A stretch of 64,000 nt of DNA. Source: Chitinophaga qingshengii. GTDB taxonomy: Bacteria > Bacteroidota > Bacteroidia > Chitinophagales > Chitinophagaceae. The notes beneath the pieces were generated by a model that did not search any database, was not told where the DNA came from, and saw only the letters and a list, made by a program, of their open reading frames with translations. The number at the start of each line of letters is the position of its first letter. The first letter of the stretch is position 1. The stretch is from contig NZ_JACVFC010000003.1 of the NCBI RefSeq assembly GCF_014529935.1, positions 62,001 to 126,000 of the forward strand, given 5' to 3'. The position numbers and the translations under genes are program-made. Of the stretch, positions 34,225 through 42,509 are shown one piece after another.

Positions 34225-34634
34225 TCAATGGGCGGAATGCAGCCCTGATTTATTGCCTTCTGTATCGATAAACAGGGCGAAGTATCCCATTTCGGGGCTG
34301 ATCATTGTTTTGGTACGATGACTTGTCCGCCTTGTTGTTGTACCCGGTCCAGCATAGGTTGCAGGTCGTTGCCCGCGTTGTTGACGTATCCGGCGGGTTG
34401 AATATAAAAAGGGGCAGTGGTTTGTCCGAGCACCATGGCGCGGGGTTGCAGTATAAAATCTGTTTCCGTGGTAAACCGTTTAATATCATCTCCGAGAATG
34501 AATGCCATTTCGATGCAGCCGTCCGGGACAATCCGCTGTTTTTCAGCTGGCATGTCTGCCGGTACTTCCAATGTCCAGTAACATTTTATCAGCGATGTGA
34601 GGGCTGCCTGTGGCGGAAATGTTTGATAGTTCAT
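34225..34634 (-). pseudogene. Chimeric pseudogene: AraC-type (DUF6597) N-terminus fused to VOC C-terminus
   Basis: From ATG 34634 the minus strand encodes the N-terminal domain of a DUF6597-type AraC regulator (MNYQTFPPQAALTSLIKCYW, RIVPDGCIEMAF, ILQPRAMVLGQTTAPFYIQP). Near 34375-34390 it passes directly into the tail of an unrelated glyoxalase-fold (VOC) protein: NAGNDLQPMLDRVQQQGGQV, then VIVPK. In this frame it stops at once (TGA). Shifting one base at the A4 run (plus T4, 34308-34311) restores the VOC ending TMISPEMGYFALFIDTEG followed by NKSGLHSAH and a stop at 34225. The AraC DNA-binding half and the VOC front half are missing. A deletion between neighbouring genes followed by a frameshift explains it. 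Confidence 0.78.
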
Positions 34635-34783
34635 GGAGGAGAAGCCATTTGTATACAGAACAAAATTATAAAAATAATTTACCATAGATATTGTACATTA
34701 GTATAGGCTAATTTTTCACGCTATACCTATTTTCTGCCAGTAATGCGGAGCTTATGATACCATCACCACTAAATAAGCTGCCG

Positions 34784-36523
34784 ATGAAATCAATCTATCT
34801 GACGGGTGTTTCTCTCTTACTCCTTGTTGCGTGCCATAACAGCACGAAAACAAAGGAGACACAGGCAACCGGTAAAAAAGCACCGGATATAGCCTGCTAT
34901 GCTTCCAGGATAACAGACAAAGCCTGGTATACCTCCGGTAAAAAGGCGCCCAGGCTGGAAGGCCTGAAGGGAATCGATTTTCCGGTTTCTACCAACAGCC
35001 CGGAAGCGCAGGCATATTTTAACCAGGGAATGATGTTGTTGTATGGGTTTAACCATGCAGAGGCGGCCCGGTCTTTTTACGAAGCCACGCGGTTGGATAC
35101 TACCTGTGCCATGGCCTATTGGGGATATGCCTATGTACTGGGACCTAATTACAACGGCGGTATGGAAGAAGATAATTTTCAGCGGGCCTATGAGGCTGGT
35201 GTGAAGGCGAAGTTATTATCCGCCTCCTGTACGCCTAAAGAAAAGGCGCTGATCCTCGCATTGGGTTCGCGTTATGCCCTGCCGGCGCCGTCGGATCGAA
35301 AGCCGCTGGATATAGCCTATGCGGCTGCTATGAAGAAGGTGTATAACCAGTATCCGACCGATCCAGATATCGGCGCTTTATATGCGGAGTCTATGATGAA
35401 TCTCCATCCGTGGGACCTGTATGAGAAGAGCACCCGTAAGCCTCGCGCGTGGACACCGGAGCTGCTGGCAGTGCTGGAACACCTGATGAGCATTAATCCC
35501 CTGCATCCCGGCGCGCATCATTTTTATATTCATGCCGTGGAAGCATCCGCTACGCCGGAAAAAGCGTTGGCGAGTGCCCGTTTACTGGATACACTGGTGC
35601 CCGGATCGGGGCACCTGGTGCACATGCCTTCGCATATTTACATCAATACAGGCGATTATCATGCAGGCACGCTGTCCAATATACATGCGGTGGACGTGGA
35701 CAGTAGTTATGCCACTGCCTGCCATGCACAGGGAGTATATCCGCTGGCCTATTATCCGCATAACTACCATTTCCTGGCGGCCCTGGCCACGCTGGAAGGT
35801 AATTCGGCCCTGGCCTGGAAAGCGGCTAAAAAACTACAGGAACATTCGGCGGGGGATATCATGCGTTTGCCCGCCTGGGGTACCCTGCAGCACTATTATA
35901 CCATTCCGTATTACGTAGCGGTGAAGTTTGGCATGTGGGATACTATCCTGTCGCTTCCCGCGCCGGAGGAGGACCTGGTGTATCCGCGGGCCATATGGCG
36001 GTATGCGCGCGGCATGGCATTTTTAGGAAAAAACAGAACGGCTGACGCGCAAAAGGAGTTCGATAGCCTGGATTCCCTGTCGGCAGATACATCGCTGCCA
36101 CACCTGACGATATGGGACATCAATACCACTGCCGATCTGGTGCAGATAGCCGTGAAAGTATTAAAGGCACAGGCAGCGGCTACCCGTCAACAGCGGGATA
36201 CGGCCATCGCATTACTGCAACAGGCGGTCACCATCGAAGATAACCTGAACTACAACGAACCGCCGGATTGGTTTTTCTCTGTCAGGCATTACCTGGGCGC
36301 TGTTCTCCTGGATGCCGGGAAATTCAGGGAAGCGGAATCCGTTTACCGCCAGGATTTACAAACCTGGAAAAAGAACGGCTGGGCGCTGATAGGGCTGTAC
36401 CATTCGCTTCAATCTCAGCAAAAAAAAGCAGAAGCACAAAAAACACGGACGGCCTTCGACGAAGCATGGAAATTTGCCGACGTGGACCTGGTATCGTCAG
36501 CGCGTATACGAAACAAAAACTAA
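34784..36523 (+). CDS. Tetratricopeptide-repeat lipoprotein
   Basis: 579 residues from ATG 34784, chosen because it opens a lipoprotein signal with lipobox LVAC (acylated Cys17). An in-frame ATG ten codons upstream adds only a polar leader. The mature part carries TPR-type helix pairs: AYFNQGMMLLYGFNHAEAAR (about 88-107), MAYWGYAYVLG, the HPGAHHFYIHAVEAS and HMPSHIYINTGDYH segments, and a C-terminal TPR pair (LGAVLLDAGKFREAESVYRQ). Proteins of this build are widespread in Bacteroidota envelopes and serve as scaffolds. The histidine-rich HHFYIH/HMPSHIY motifs are conserved family features of unknown role. A hairpin that is also part of the next gene's start follows. Confidence 0.83.
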   Translation: MKSIYLTGVSLLLLVACHNSTKTKETQATGKKAPDIACYASRITDKAWYTSGKKAPRLEGLKGIDFPVSTNSPEAQAYFNQGMMLLYGFNHAEAARSFYEATRLDTTCAMAYWGYAYVLGPNYNGGMEEDNFQRAYEAGVKAKLLSASCTPKEKALILALGSRYALPAPSDRKPLDIAYAAAMKKVYNQYPTDPDIGALYAESMMNLHPWDLYEKSTRKPRAWTPELLAVLEHLMSINPLHPGAHHFYIHAVEASATPEKALASARLLDTLVPGSGHLVHMPSHIYINTGDYHAGTLSNIHAVDVDSSYATACHAQGVYPLAYYPHNYHFLAALATLEGNSALAWKAAKKLQEHSAGDIMRLPAWGTLQHYYTIPYYVAVKFGMWDTILSLPAPEEDLVYPRAIWRYARGMAFLGKNRTADAQKEFDSLDSLSADTSLPHLTIWDINTTADLVQIAVKVLKAQAAATRQQRDTAIALLQQAVTIEDNLNYNEPPDWFFSVRHYLGAVLLDAGKFREAESVYRQDLQTWKKNGWALIGLYHSLQSQQKKAEAQKTRTAFDEAWKFADVDLVSSARIRNKN

Positions 36524-36536
36524 GTACGCATCTTAC

Positions 36537-36575
36537 AAAAAAACGTATATTCACTCATGAGTATACGTTTTTTTT
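36537..36575 (+). terminator. Terminator-like hairpin containing the next gene's start codon
   Basis: AAAAAAACGTATA (36537-36549) and TATACGTTTTTTT (36562-36574) form a perfect 13-bp inverted repeat with a 12-base loop and an eight-T run. It looks like a terminator for the TPR gene, yet the ATG of the next gene (36557) lies in its loop. Translation, or read-through transcription, of that gene may therefore depend on whether the hairpin forms. Confidence 0.6.
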
Positions 36576-36946
36576 GTTACCTGTTGTTACCATTTTTTGT
36601 AGCCTGTAAATCATCCAGTACTGTGACTGCTACCCATCTGCCTGTACCTGATACCGCTACTATCAGCAATGCCTATCCGCTTGTAACAGCGGCGGTGAGT
36701 ATATCACCGGACAGCGGAACCCTTTACCGGCTTGGCCTCGCGCCCTACGCTTCCTATTTTAAATTCGACCGGAGTGTAAAAAACGGGGACCTGTTCTATA
36801 AGGCCATAGAGGAAAGTATAAAGAAATTTACACCTCTTAAGTTTTATGTATTGAATAATGGGACCGGACAGGTGGTGGCTGTAACTGATCCCTCCGCAGA
36901 CGAGGTAGAAAAGTTTAACAAGACCTGGACGAAGGAAAAAAAATAA
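36557..36946 (+). CDS. Small putative lipoprotein, unknown function
   Basis: 129 residues with a lipoprotein signal MSIRFFCYLLLPFFVAC (lipidation at Cys17) and a Ser/Thr-rich tether. The mature part is short, with a helix (GDLFYKAIEESIKKF) and a strand pair ending VLNNGTGQVVAVTDPSADEV. No family is recognised. The signal peptide supports the ATG at 36557, but this codon sits in the loop of a strong inverted repeat (36537-36574) whose right arm encodes residues 2-6. A clear terminator follows at 36965. Confidence 0.6.
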   Translation: MSIRFFCYLLLPFFVACKSSSTVTATHLPVPDTATISNAYPLVTAAVSISPDSGTLYRLGLAPYASYFKFDRSVKNGDLFYKAIEESIKKFTPLKFYVLNNGTGQVVAVTDPSADEVEKFNKTWTKEKK

Positions 36947-36964
36947 ATTAACATTCCTAATCCG

Positions 36965-37004
36965 CTAATCGGGTAAGGGCATTCGTGTGCCTTTACCCGA
37001 TTAG
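36965..37004 (+). terminator. Intrinsic-type terminator hairpin
   Basis: CTAATCGGGTAAGGGC (36965-36980) pairs with GCCTTTACCCGATTAG (36989-37004). The 16-bp stem has one G-U pair and an 8-base loop. It lies 18 bp after the lipoprotein stop codon. The tail is only moderately T-rich (TATTTAC). Confidence 0.72.
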
Positions 37005-37088
37005 TATTTACAATAGTGATGTAACATCCCGGCTTGTTGGAACTTACAGATGGAGATTGGTTGTTGTTTCCCCGGCATCGCTGGTTAA

Positions 37089-37150
37089 AATACCTATTAG
37101 TAGGTATTGGCTGCCATGTATGAAAATGTAAATTTGCCCGGACAAATTTA
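37089..37150 (+). promoter_or_regulatory. Near-consensus Bacteroidota promoter framed by two inverted repeats
   Basis: A TTG -33 element (37107-37109) and an exact -7 element TAAATTTG (37129-37136) are separated by 19 bp, the preferred spacing. AATACCTA/TAGGTATT (37089-37096 with 37101-37108) overlaps the -33 element. TAAATTTG/CAAATTTA (37129-37136 with 37143-37150) covers the -7 element and likely start site. Two operators or a cruciform-prone control region are suggested. The leader to the ATG at 37269 would be about 125 nt. Apart from this and the terminator at 36965, I see nothing else in 36947-37268. Confidence 0.65.
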
Positions 37151-37268
37151 TCATGCCCCGAACAAAACCACGATGGTTTGTGTTGTGTTGTTTTCGATTT
37201 TTATTCAACCAGAAAATCAATACTGTTCACTCAAATATCTATCATCTGTAACTTCAACCCTCAAACTT

Positions 37269-38672
37269 ATGAAGAGATCTCTATGCTGTTTGTTTTGTTT
37301 ATTTTTTTTAGTTCCTGCGAGCGGTTTTGCGCAATCGCTTATTGACACCACTAAGGATTCTACGCCGCTTTCTGATTCTGCCTTTGCAAGGATGATGAAA
37401 AGGATGTATAGCTATACTATCCAGGGAAGTGAAGCGCCGACATCGGGGTTTAAAATTCAGTTTGCGGAACCTGCTGCAACGCTTACGGGTACTATAATTT
37501 CTAACGACTACCTTATAATCACTGGCGAATTGACAGGTGGCTCAAAAAACAACTTATCTGAAGTTTTTTCCGGCCATAAGTTAAGTGGGTATTTTAAAAC
37601 TGCAATAGGAGTTAATCTCTTAAAGCGATCGTTTAGTGGCTCCTACAAATTGAAAAATCCTGATTTATTTGCTCCTACAAAATATCTCATAAAGCAGAAT
37701 TACCGACTAATAGGACTAAAGGGTGATACTTTGAAAGCATTGAAGAAGGTGTTCTCGGCGGCTTATAGTAAGCAGACGGCTCCTGATACGTTGTGGTGCT
37801 ATGTTGGAAAGTATTTAAGCCTACCAGTAGATTCGCTAAATGAAATAAAAATAGAAGGAAATAAAAGAGATAGCCTTAACTGGTTTACAGGTGCATTAAA
37901 TGATAGTAATAGAATAAAAACAATCGATCTGGAAGCGATGTTGGCAGACTATAAAAGGTTGGATGAAGAAGTTATGCCTGATGTTGCAAAGGATTATGAG
38001 ATTGACCTTTTTAGGGACATCTGGGCGCGAAGAAAAATCTGGTGGTTCAATATCTCGCCGTTTATTTCGAATTCCGCCTTTTCCATGTATAACGTGATGA
38101 AAGGTCAGTTGGGTGACACCACTTCACTTTCTTATGGAATTACTCTCTCTGTTAACTTATTTGTAAAGAAAAAAGGAAGTGCCAGGTTTCGTTATTGGAA
38201 AGGAGGGGTAGAGTTTAAGCGGGTCAATAACCTTGATGAGCTGCAAAAAAGCGAATTTAGGGAGGCTCCTGTTGGGAAAGATGCAAACGGAACAGAGGAG
38301 CTAAAAAACAGCTCGCCGGTAAGCGCCTATAAGGGAGCATTGGTTCATGGCTTCGGATGGGCTGTGTTTGGGGAAGGTTATTGGGCGTGGGCAAAGACTT
38401 CTTTTGTCCCAGGTATCTATGTGAAGCCTCAGTTTAGCCATAGCGATACCTGGCTCAATACTTCCCGGTTATCCCTCGATTTAGGACTGTTATGGAACGT
38501 GAAAAACTCCGGCGATGAGGATAGTAAAAACTTATTGTCTATTGTACCTTACGTTTCCTGGTCCAATTTCCTTACTGATTATAAAGATGCGACTAAAGCA
38601 GAGCGCAATACCCTGTCTGATTTGTTCTCCATTAATATAAAATTCGGTATTCCCATCAACATCGGAAAGTAA
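37269..38672 (+). CDS. AT-rich gene for secreted, possibly outer-membrane protein of unknown function
   Basis: 467 residues from ATG 37269, which opens a signal peptide (MKRSLCCLFCLFFLVPASGF, then AQ). No family is recognised. The middle (about 180-250) is charged and helical. The C-terminal third alternates hydrophobic and polar residues with many aromatics (WWFNISPFISNSAF, GITLSVNLFV, LSLDLGLLWNV, ISINIKFGIPINIG-like ending), consistent with a small beta-barrel ending in the outer membrane. Base and codon use are visibly more AT-rich than in neighbouring genes, with runs of AAA/ATA/TTA codons, which suggests transfer. It stands alone between two terminators with its own regulated-looking promoter. 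Confidence 0.6.
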   Translation: MKRSLCCLFCLFFLVPASGFAQSLIDTTKDSTPLSDSAFARMMKRMYSYTIQGSEAPTSGFKIQFAEPAATLTGTIISNDYLIITGELTGGSKNNLSEVFSGHKLSGYFKTAIGVNLLKRSFSGSYKLKNPDLFAPTKYLIKQNYRLIGLKGDTLKALKKVFSAAYSKQTAPDTLWCYVGKYLSLPVDSLNEIKIEGNKRDSLNWFTGALNDSNRIKTIDLEAMLADYKRLDEEVMPDVAKDYEIDLFRDIWARRKIWWFNISPFISNSAFSMYNVMKGQLGDTTSLSYGITLSVNLFVKKKGSARFRYWKGGVEFKRVNNLDELQKSEFREAPVGKDANGTEELKNSSPVSAYKGALVHGFGWAVFGEGYWAWAKTSFVPGIYVKPQFSHSDTWLNTSRLSLDLGLLWNVKNSGDEDSKNLLSIVPYVSWSNFLTDYKDATKAERNTLSDLFSINIKFGIPINIGK

Positions 38673-38674
38673 CG

Positions 38675-38703
38675 GATACGGGTACCCATTGGGTACCCGT
38701 ATC
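38675..38703. terminator. Bidirectional terminator between convergent genes
   Basis: GATACGGGTACCC (38675-38687) and GGGTACCCGTATC (38691-38703) form a perfect 13-bp stem with a 3-base loop. A T-rich tail (TTAATCTTTT) follows on the plus strand. It starts 3 bp after the AT-rich gene's stop and abuts the stop of the minus-strand gene. Confidence 0.78.
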
Positions 38704-39324
38704 TTAATCTTTTAAAGCAGCATTGAGCGTGATCACATCCGCTTTATACCGCGGATATTGTTCGATATTTCTTACACTATGATGCTGATCGTTGACAATG
38801 CCTGCATCCTGCTGTTGGAAGAAATGCCCGTTCATCATAAGACCGTTCACAATACATTCAGCAATATACTCCGCTTCTTTTTCAAATGCAGGCATGTTCC
38901 TCAACTGATCCGCTATCCGTTGTTGGGCGCTATCCCTTTGGGGTGGCTCAATTCCTGTCATGGGCAACAATAATAGGAAAAGCTCGTAGTGCTTTTCGAA
39001 AGCCAGTAATTCTTCCCAGGTCAAAAACCAGGCTTCAAAATGTCCGCCCAGATTGCCGATGTATATATCATTCAAAAAAAATACAATTTCATTTTCCCTG
39101 AATTCGATATGAAAGGATATTTTTTCGCTTAGCGTACCTGCTATAAATCTGTTTTCTTCCCTGTAGAAATTTTCTTTCCAGGAGGATAACTCGTCCTGAT
39201 CGAGTCCGATTACGTCCAGTGCTTCGTCGATGTTAATCTCATTTTTATCGTCGTAGCCCTGAAAGTAACTGATGTAGTGATGCCAAAAGAAGGCGTTGTT
39301 TTTAATATCGGCAAGCGTAGGCAT
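38704..39324 (-). CDS. Hypothetical protein, possibly Imm19-like immunity protein
   Basis: 206 residues, soluble, acidic and with no signal peptide. It has an N-terminal helical segment (ADIKNNAFFWHHYISYFQGY), a beta region (KISFHIEFRENEIVFFLNDI, then GGHFEAWFLTWEEL), and a hydrophobic stretch YELFLLLLPMTG. The size, acidity and WFLTWEEL-type core recall immunity proteins of polymorphic toxin systems. An Imm19-like assignment is a recollection, not a demonstrated match. No cognate toxin is beside it, so it could be an orphan immunity gene. Confidence 0.45.
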   Translation of the reverse strand: MPTLADIKNNAFFWHHYISYFQGYDDKNEINIDEALDVIGLDQDELSSWKENFYREENRFIAGTLSEKISFHIEFRENEIVFFLNDIYIGNLGGHFEAWFLTWEELLAFEKHYELFLLLLPMTGIEPPQRDSAQQRIADQLRNMPAFEKEAEYIAECIVNGLMMNGHFFQQQDAGIVNDQHHSVRNIEQYPRYKADVITLNAALKD

Positions 39325-39365
39325 GATACGTTTGGGTTAGTGTGGGCAACAAAATAGGAAAAATA

Positions 39366-39410
39366 CGGCATCCGGTAAAAATATAGTTGATTATGTGCTA
39401 CCGGATGCCG
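39366..39410 (-). terminator. Terminator of the kynU-kynA operon
   Basis: CGGCATCCGGTA (39366-39377) and TACCGGATGCCG (39399-39410) form a perfect 12-bp stem with a 21-base loop. On the minus strand a TATTTTTCC tail follows. It starts 8 bp after the kynA stop. Confidence 0.75.
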
Positions 39411-39417
39411 GCTAACG

Positions 39418-40377
39418 TTAAGTCCTATACGATTTTAATACATTCATCACCCAGGACTTGCCCCATTGTTCTATCTGCTCTGCTGTCCACAGGTAAGGGT
39501 AAAAAATCCTTTTCTGGAACCGCGGCGGCAGGTACTTCTGCCAATTGGTGCCTCCGGTAGCGGCGATGTCCACCGGATCACGCTCCAGGTAACGCACGGC
39601 GGATTTATAATGCGACAGCGGCCATTCCACATTCACAAACAGGTCCAGCTTTTTCAGTTCTTCTGTCACTGCACTGAGGTCTTCGCCGGTTTGTTGCAGT
39701 TTTTGATACAGCCGGGAGAAGTTACTATCGATATTGTCCTGCGCCAGTTGCAGCAGCTGAGTGGCGTATTTCGCATAGAACTGTTGCAGCGTAAGGGTTT
39801 GTTTGCCGCTGGATAATTCAGATGCGCCGTATTTCCAATAGATATATTCAAACTGTTCCGGCAGGGAGGCCTGTTTGAGCTCTTCACGTTTGGTAGGGGT
39901 GACCAGGTTGGCCATTTCCGTAGAGAAGATCTCGATCATCCGGTATTGTCCTGACTGAAAACCGCTGGCTGGTAACAGCGACATCCGGAATTTCAGGAAC
40001 TGCTCCTTGTCCATACCATCCACCATGATATCGAAGGAAGATACCAGCGCGGTAAAGTAGGCGTTGATACGTTTAAGTCTGGAGGCGAAGAAGTCGGCTG
40101 TAAGTGCTGTATGGGCGCTGATCTGCCGGCATTCATGCAGCGTCAGTTTGAAATAGAGTTCTGTGATCTGGTGGTACATGATGAAGATTTCTTCATCAGG
40201 GTAGGAGGTCCTGGGATGCTGAAGGCTCAACAGCGTATCCAGGTGGATATAGTCCCAGTAGGTCAGGTAATCCGCATGCAACAGGCCATCGAGATAGGCA
40301 TTGATATCCTGTCCCATGACGGCGTATTTCTCCTGCAACCTGGACAGCTTATCTTTAATTTCGGTGGTAATTTCCAT
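39418..40377 (-). CDS. kynA: Tryptophan 2,3-dioxygenase
   Basis: 319 residues. This heme enzyme opens the indole ring of L-tryptophan to N-formylkynurenine, the first step of the kynurenine pathway. Family signatures are YWDYIHLDTLLSLQ (about 40-53), IFIMYHQITELYFKLTLHE with active-site His69, LLPASGFQSGQYRMIE (about 134-149), and the C-terminal TGGTNWQKYLP. His256 in SHYKSAVRYLE is the likely proximal heme ligand. Length fits Bacteroidota homologues. It lies 14 bp downstream of kynU on the same strand, so the two are co-transcribed. Terminated by the hairpin at 39366. Function is confident from motifs and context. Confidence 0.93.
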   Translation of the reverse strand: MEITTEIKDKLSRLQEKYAVMGQDINAYLDGLLHADYLTYWDYIHLDTLLSLQHPRTSYPDEEIFIMYHQITELYFKLTLHECRQISAHTALTADFFASRLKRINAYFTALVSSFDIMVDGMDKEQFLKFRMSLLPASGFQSGQYRMIEIFSTEMANLVTPTKREELKQASLPEQFEYIYWKYGASELSSGKQTLTLQQFYAKYATQLLQLAQDNIDSNFSRLYQKLQQTGEDLSAVTEELKKLDLFVNVEWPLSHYKSAVRYLERDPVDIAATGGTNWQKYLPPRFQKRIFYPYLWTAEQIEQWGKSWVMNVLKSYRT

Positions 40378-40391
40378 TTTTTAGAACGATG

Positions 40392-41690
40392 TTATTGTTT
40401 TGGTGTAAGGAGCGTAGTGCTGATTTCCCGGAGGCGCGCCGCCGTATGGAAAACATCTTCAAAGCTGTTGTATAGTGGCACCGGGCTAAGGCGGATGACA
40501 TTGGGTTCGCGCCAGTCGCCCAGCACATTGTGGGCGACCAGTGCCTGGAAAATTTCTTTGGCTTTGTGTTGTGCAATAATAGATAGCTGTGCGCCCCTGG
40601 CTGATTCGGATACCGGCGTGATGATTTTGTATTGTTCGAAGCCCAGGTCTTTATTGATGGCTTCGATGAGGAACTGCAGGTAGGCGGTAAGTGCCTGGCT
40701 TTTCTGTCGCAGCGGCGCCATAAAACCGGCTTTCTCAAATATTTTCAGGGAAGCGTGATAGAGTGACATCGGTATTACCTGGGTGCAGCTTACCTGCCAG
40801 CCATCGGCGCCTGCTTCGGGAATGAAGCCTTTTTGCATCCTGAATCGTGTCTGTTCCTGGTAACCCCACCAGCCGGCGAAGCGGTCGAGTGAGGTGTCGG
40901 GGAAATGTTTTTCATGTACGAAGATGCCGCTAATACCACCCGGACCGGCATTCTGGTATTTGTAGGAACACCAGCAGGCAAAGTCCACGCCCCAGTTATG
41001 TAATTCCAGGGGTACGTTACCGGCGGCATGGGCCAGGTCAAATCCAACGATAGCGCCGGCAGCGTGACCCGCCTTCGTAATGGCCGGCATATCAAAGAAC
41101 TGGCCGGTGAAATAGTTGATGCCACCAAAAAGTACCAGGGCCACTTCGCCGTCGTGCCGGGTGATAGTAGCCAGTATGTCTTCGGTCCTGAGGGTATCTT
41201 CCCCGCTGCGCGGCGCCACTTCTATGATGGCCGTTTTAGGATCATAACCATGAAACCTTACCTGGCTCTCCACGGCGTATTGATCTGAAGGGAAAGCGCC
41301 CGCTTCCATGATGATTTTAAACCTGGTGGCGGTAGGGCGGTAGAAACTAACCATCAGCAGGTGCAGGTTGACCGTCAGGGTATTCATCGGGCATACTTCT
41401 GCGGCGCTGGCGCCCACGATGGCAGCCATCAGTCCTTTTAGTTCCTTGTGATAAAACATCCAGGGTGTTTTCCCTTCAAACCATCCCTCCACAGCCAGGT
41501 GTGCCCAGTTGTTGAGTTGTTCGTCCATGTACTGGCGTGCCGATTTGGGTTGCAGGCCCAGGGAGTTGCCGCACATGTAGATAACGGGTGCTCCGTGTTG
41601 GCTGGGCAACAGAAATTCATCGCGCAGCGGATGCAAAGGATCTTGCTGATCCAGGCTTTGTGCAAAAGCCAGGTTGTTCTCAAAAAACAT
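40392..41690 (-). CDS. kynU: Kynureninase
   Basis: 432 residues. A PLP-dependent enzyme that cleaves kynurenine or 3-hydroxykynurenine to (3-hydroxy)anthranilate and alanine. It shows the fold-type I signatures YMCGNSLGLQPK (about 38-49), FPSD (133-136), GFDLAHAAGNVPL with Asp218 and His221, and the Schiff-base lysine Lys244 in CSYKYQNAGPGG. Length is typical. First gene of the kynU-kynA operon. The formamidase (kynB) that links the two reactions is absent from the window and must be supplied elsewhere or by another esterase. The 292-bp upstream gap holds a -7-like element at 41876 and otherwise nothing I can identify. Confidence 0.94.
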   Translation of the reverse strand: MFFENNLAFAQSLDQQDPLHPLRDEFLLPSQHGAPVIYMCGNSLGLQPKSARQYMDEQLNNWAHLAVEGWFEGKTPWMFYHKELKGLMAAIVGASAAEVCPMNTLTVNLHLLMVSFYRPTATRFKIIMEAGAFPSDQYAVESQVRFHGYDPKTAIIEVAPRSGEDTLRTEDILATITRHDGEVALVLFGGINYFTGQFFDMPAITKAGHAAGAIVGFDLAHAAGNVPLELHNWGVDFACWCSYKYQNAGPGGISGIFVHEKHFPDTSLDRFAGWWGYQEQTRFRMQKGFIPEAGADGWQVSCTQVIPMSLYHASLKIFEKAGFMAPLRQKSQALTAYLQFLIEAINKDLGFEQYKIITPVSESARGAQLSIIAQHKAKEIFQALVAHNVLGDWREPNVIRLSPVPLYNSFEDVFHTAARLREISTTLLTPKQ

Positions 41691-41875
41691 ATTTATCAGT
41701 ATGTATGTTTATGGCTGGAAATGCCTACAGACGCTTACGCCGAAGGATGCCAAAAAAGTGTAATGAAAGAAATTGTGTATGACACAGCATTGCTGCCGGC
41801 AGGAGGAGCCTGCTAGGATGGGCGGTTGATTATATTTTTATAAATATCTACCATCAGATGTAAGGAGCAACAAAA

Positions 41876-41883
41876 CAAATATA
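41876..41883 (-). promoter_or_regulatory. Candidate -7 element for kynU-kynA
   Basis: The minus strand reads TATATTTG, an exact TAnnTTTG match. A TTTG (41902-41899) sits 15 bp upstream, short of the preferred 19 bp. It is 186 bp before the kynU ATG, implying a long leader. Confidence 0.35.
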
Positions 41884-41982
41884 ATTTACTTATACTTCCA
41901 AATATTTTTTATGAAGATGGCAATGCCTGTGAAAGAACATTTTCCTTTCGCAGGTAAGATATAAACGAGGATGAATAAACGA

Positions 41983-42492
41983 TTACCGGGCCTTCGTCAT
42001 ATGTTCAATAGCCTTCCATCCTTCCGGTGTGATGCCCATGATTTCGGTGACCACGCCCAGTGTCTGACAGGTATCGAAGAAGGCCATCCGGGCAATAGGG
42101 TGGTCTACTTCGCTGATAACGGCATAACCTTGTTCGCGCAGCTCCCGCGTAATTTGTTCAAAGCCGCTGACCGGCAGGCGGAAAGCCAGGTGCTGTGTAC
42201 CGCCGGCAGGATACTTCGCCAGGTAGTCATGAAACATACTTTCACCGGAAAGCGGTTGTACGAGTTCAATGAAAGTGCCGCCGTTATAAGTCTGTGTCGT
42301 CAGCCATTCAGCGGGCGCCACCTTGCCATAGTAGGTCATGTCGAGGTCTTGCGCGCGAACATGCTCCGGTGGCGGAAAGCCCGCGATGCCCAGGGCGCCG
42401 GAGAGGAAGGCCACGGCGGCGTGGATATCGGGAACCACCCAGCCAATTTGGGCCAGTTCCAATCCAGCGATGGTTTTGTTGATATCACTCAT
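41983..42492 (-). CDS. VOC-superfamily (glyoxalase/bleomycin-resistance-fold) protein
   Basis: 169 residues forming two betaalphabetabetabeta modules. The first (about 10-85) has LAQIGWVVPDIHAAVAFLSG and FIELVQPLSG. The second (about 90-160) has QHLAFRLPVSGFEQITREL and ends with VTEIMGITPEGW. The expected metal residues (His in GTQHLAF, Glu in TEIMG and FIELVQP) are present, as in methylmalonyl-CoA epimerase-like VOC enzymes. The substrate is unknown. It is upstream of kynU on the same strand but separated by 292 bp, so membership in that operon is doubtful. It is divergent from the AraC regulator at 42637. Confidence 0.8.
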   Translation of the reverse strand: MSDINKTIAGLELAQIGWVVPDIHAAVAFLSGALGIAGFPPPEHVRAQDLDMTYYGKVAPAEWLTTQTYNGGTFIELVQPLSGESMFHDYLAKYPAGGTQHLAFRLPVSGFEQITRELREQGYAVISEVDHPIARMAFFDTCQTLGVVTEIMGITPEGWKAIEHMTKAR

Positions 42493-42509
42493 CTTCGTTT
42501 GCTTTTCAA

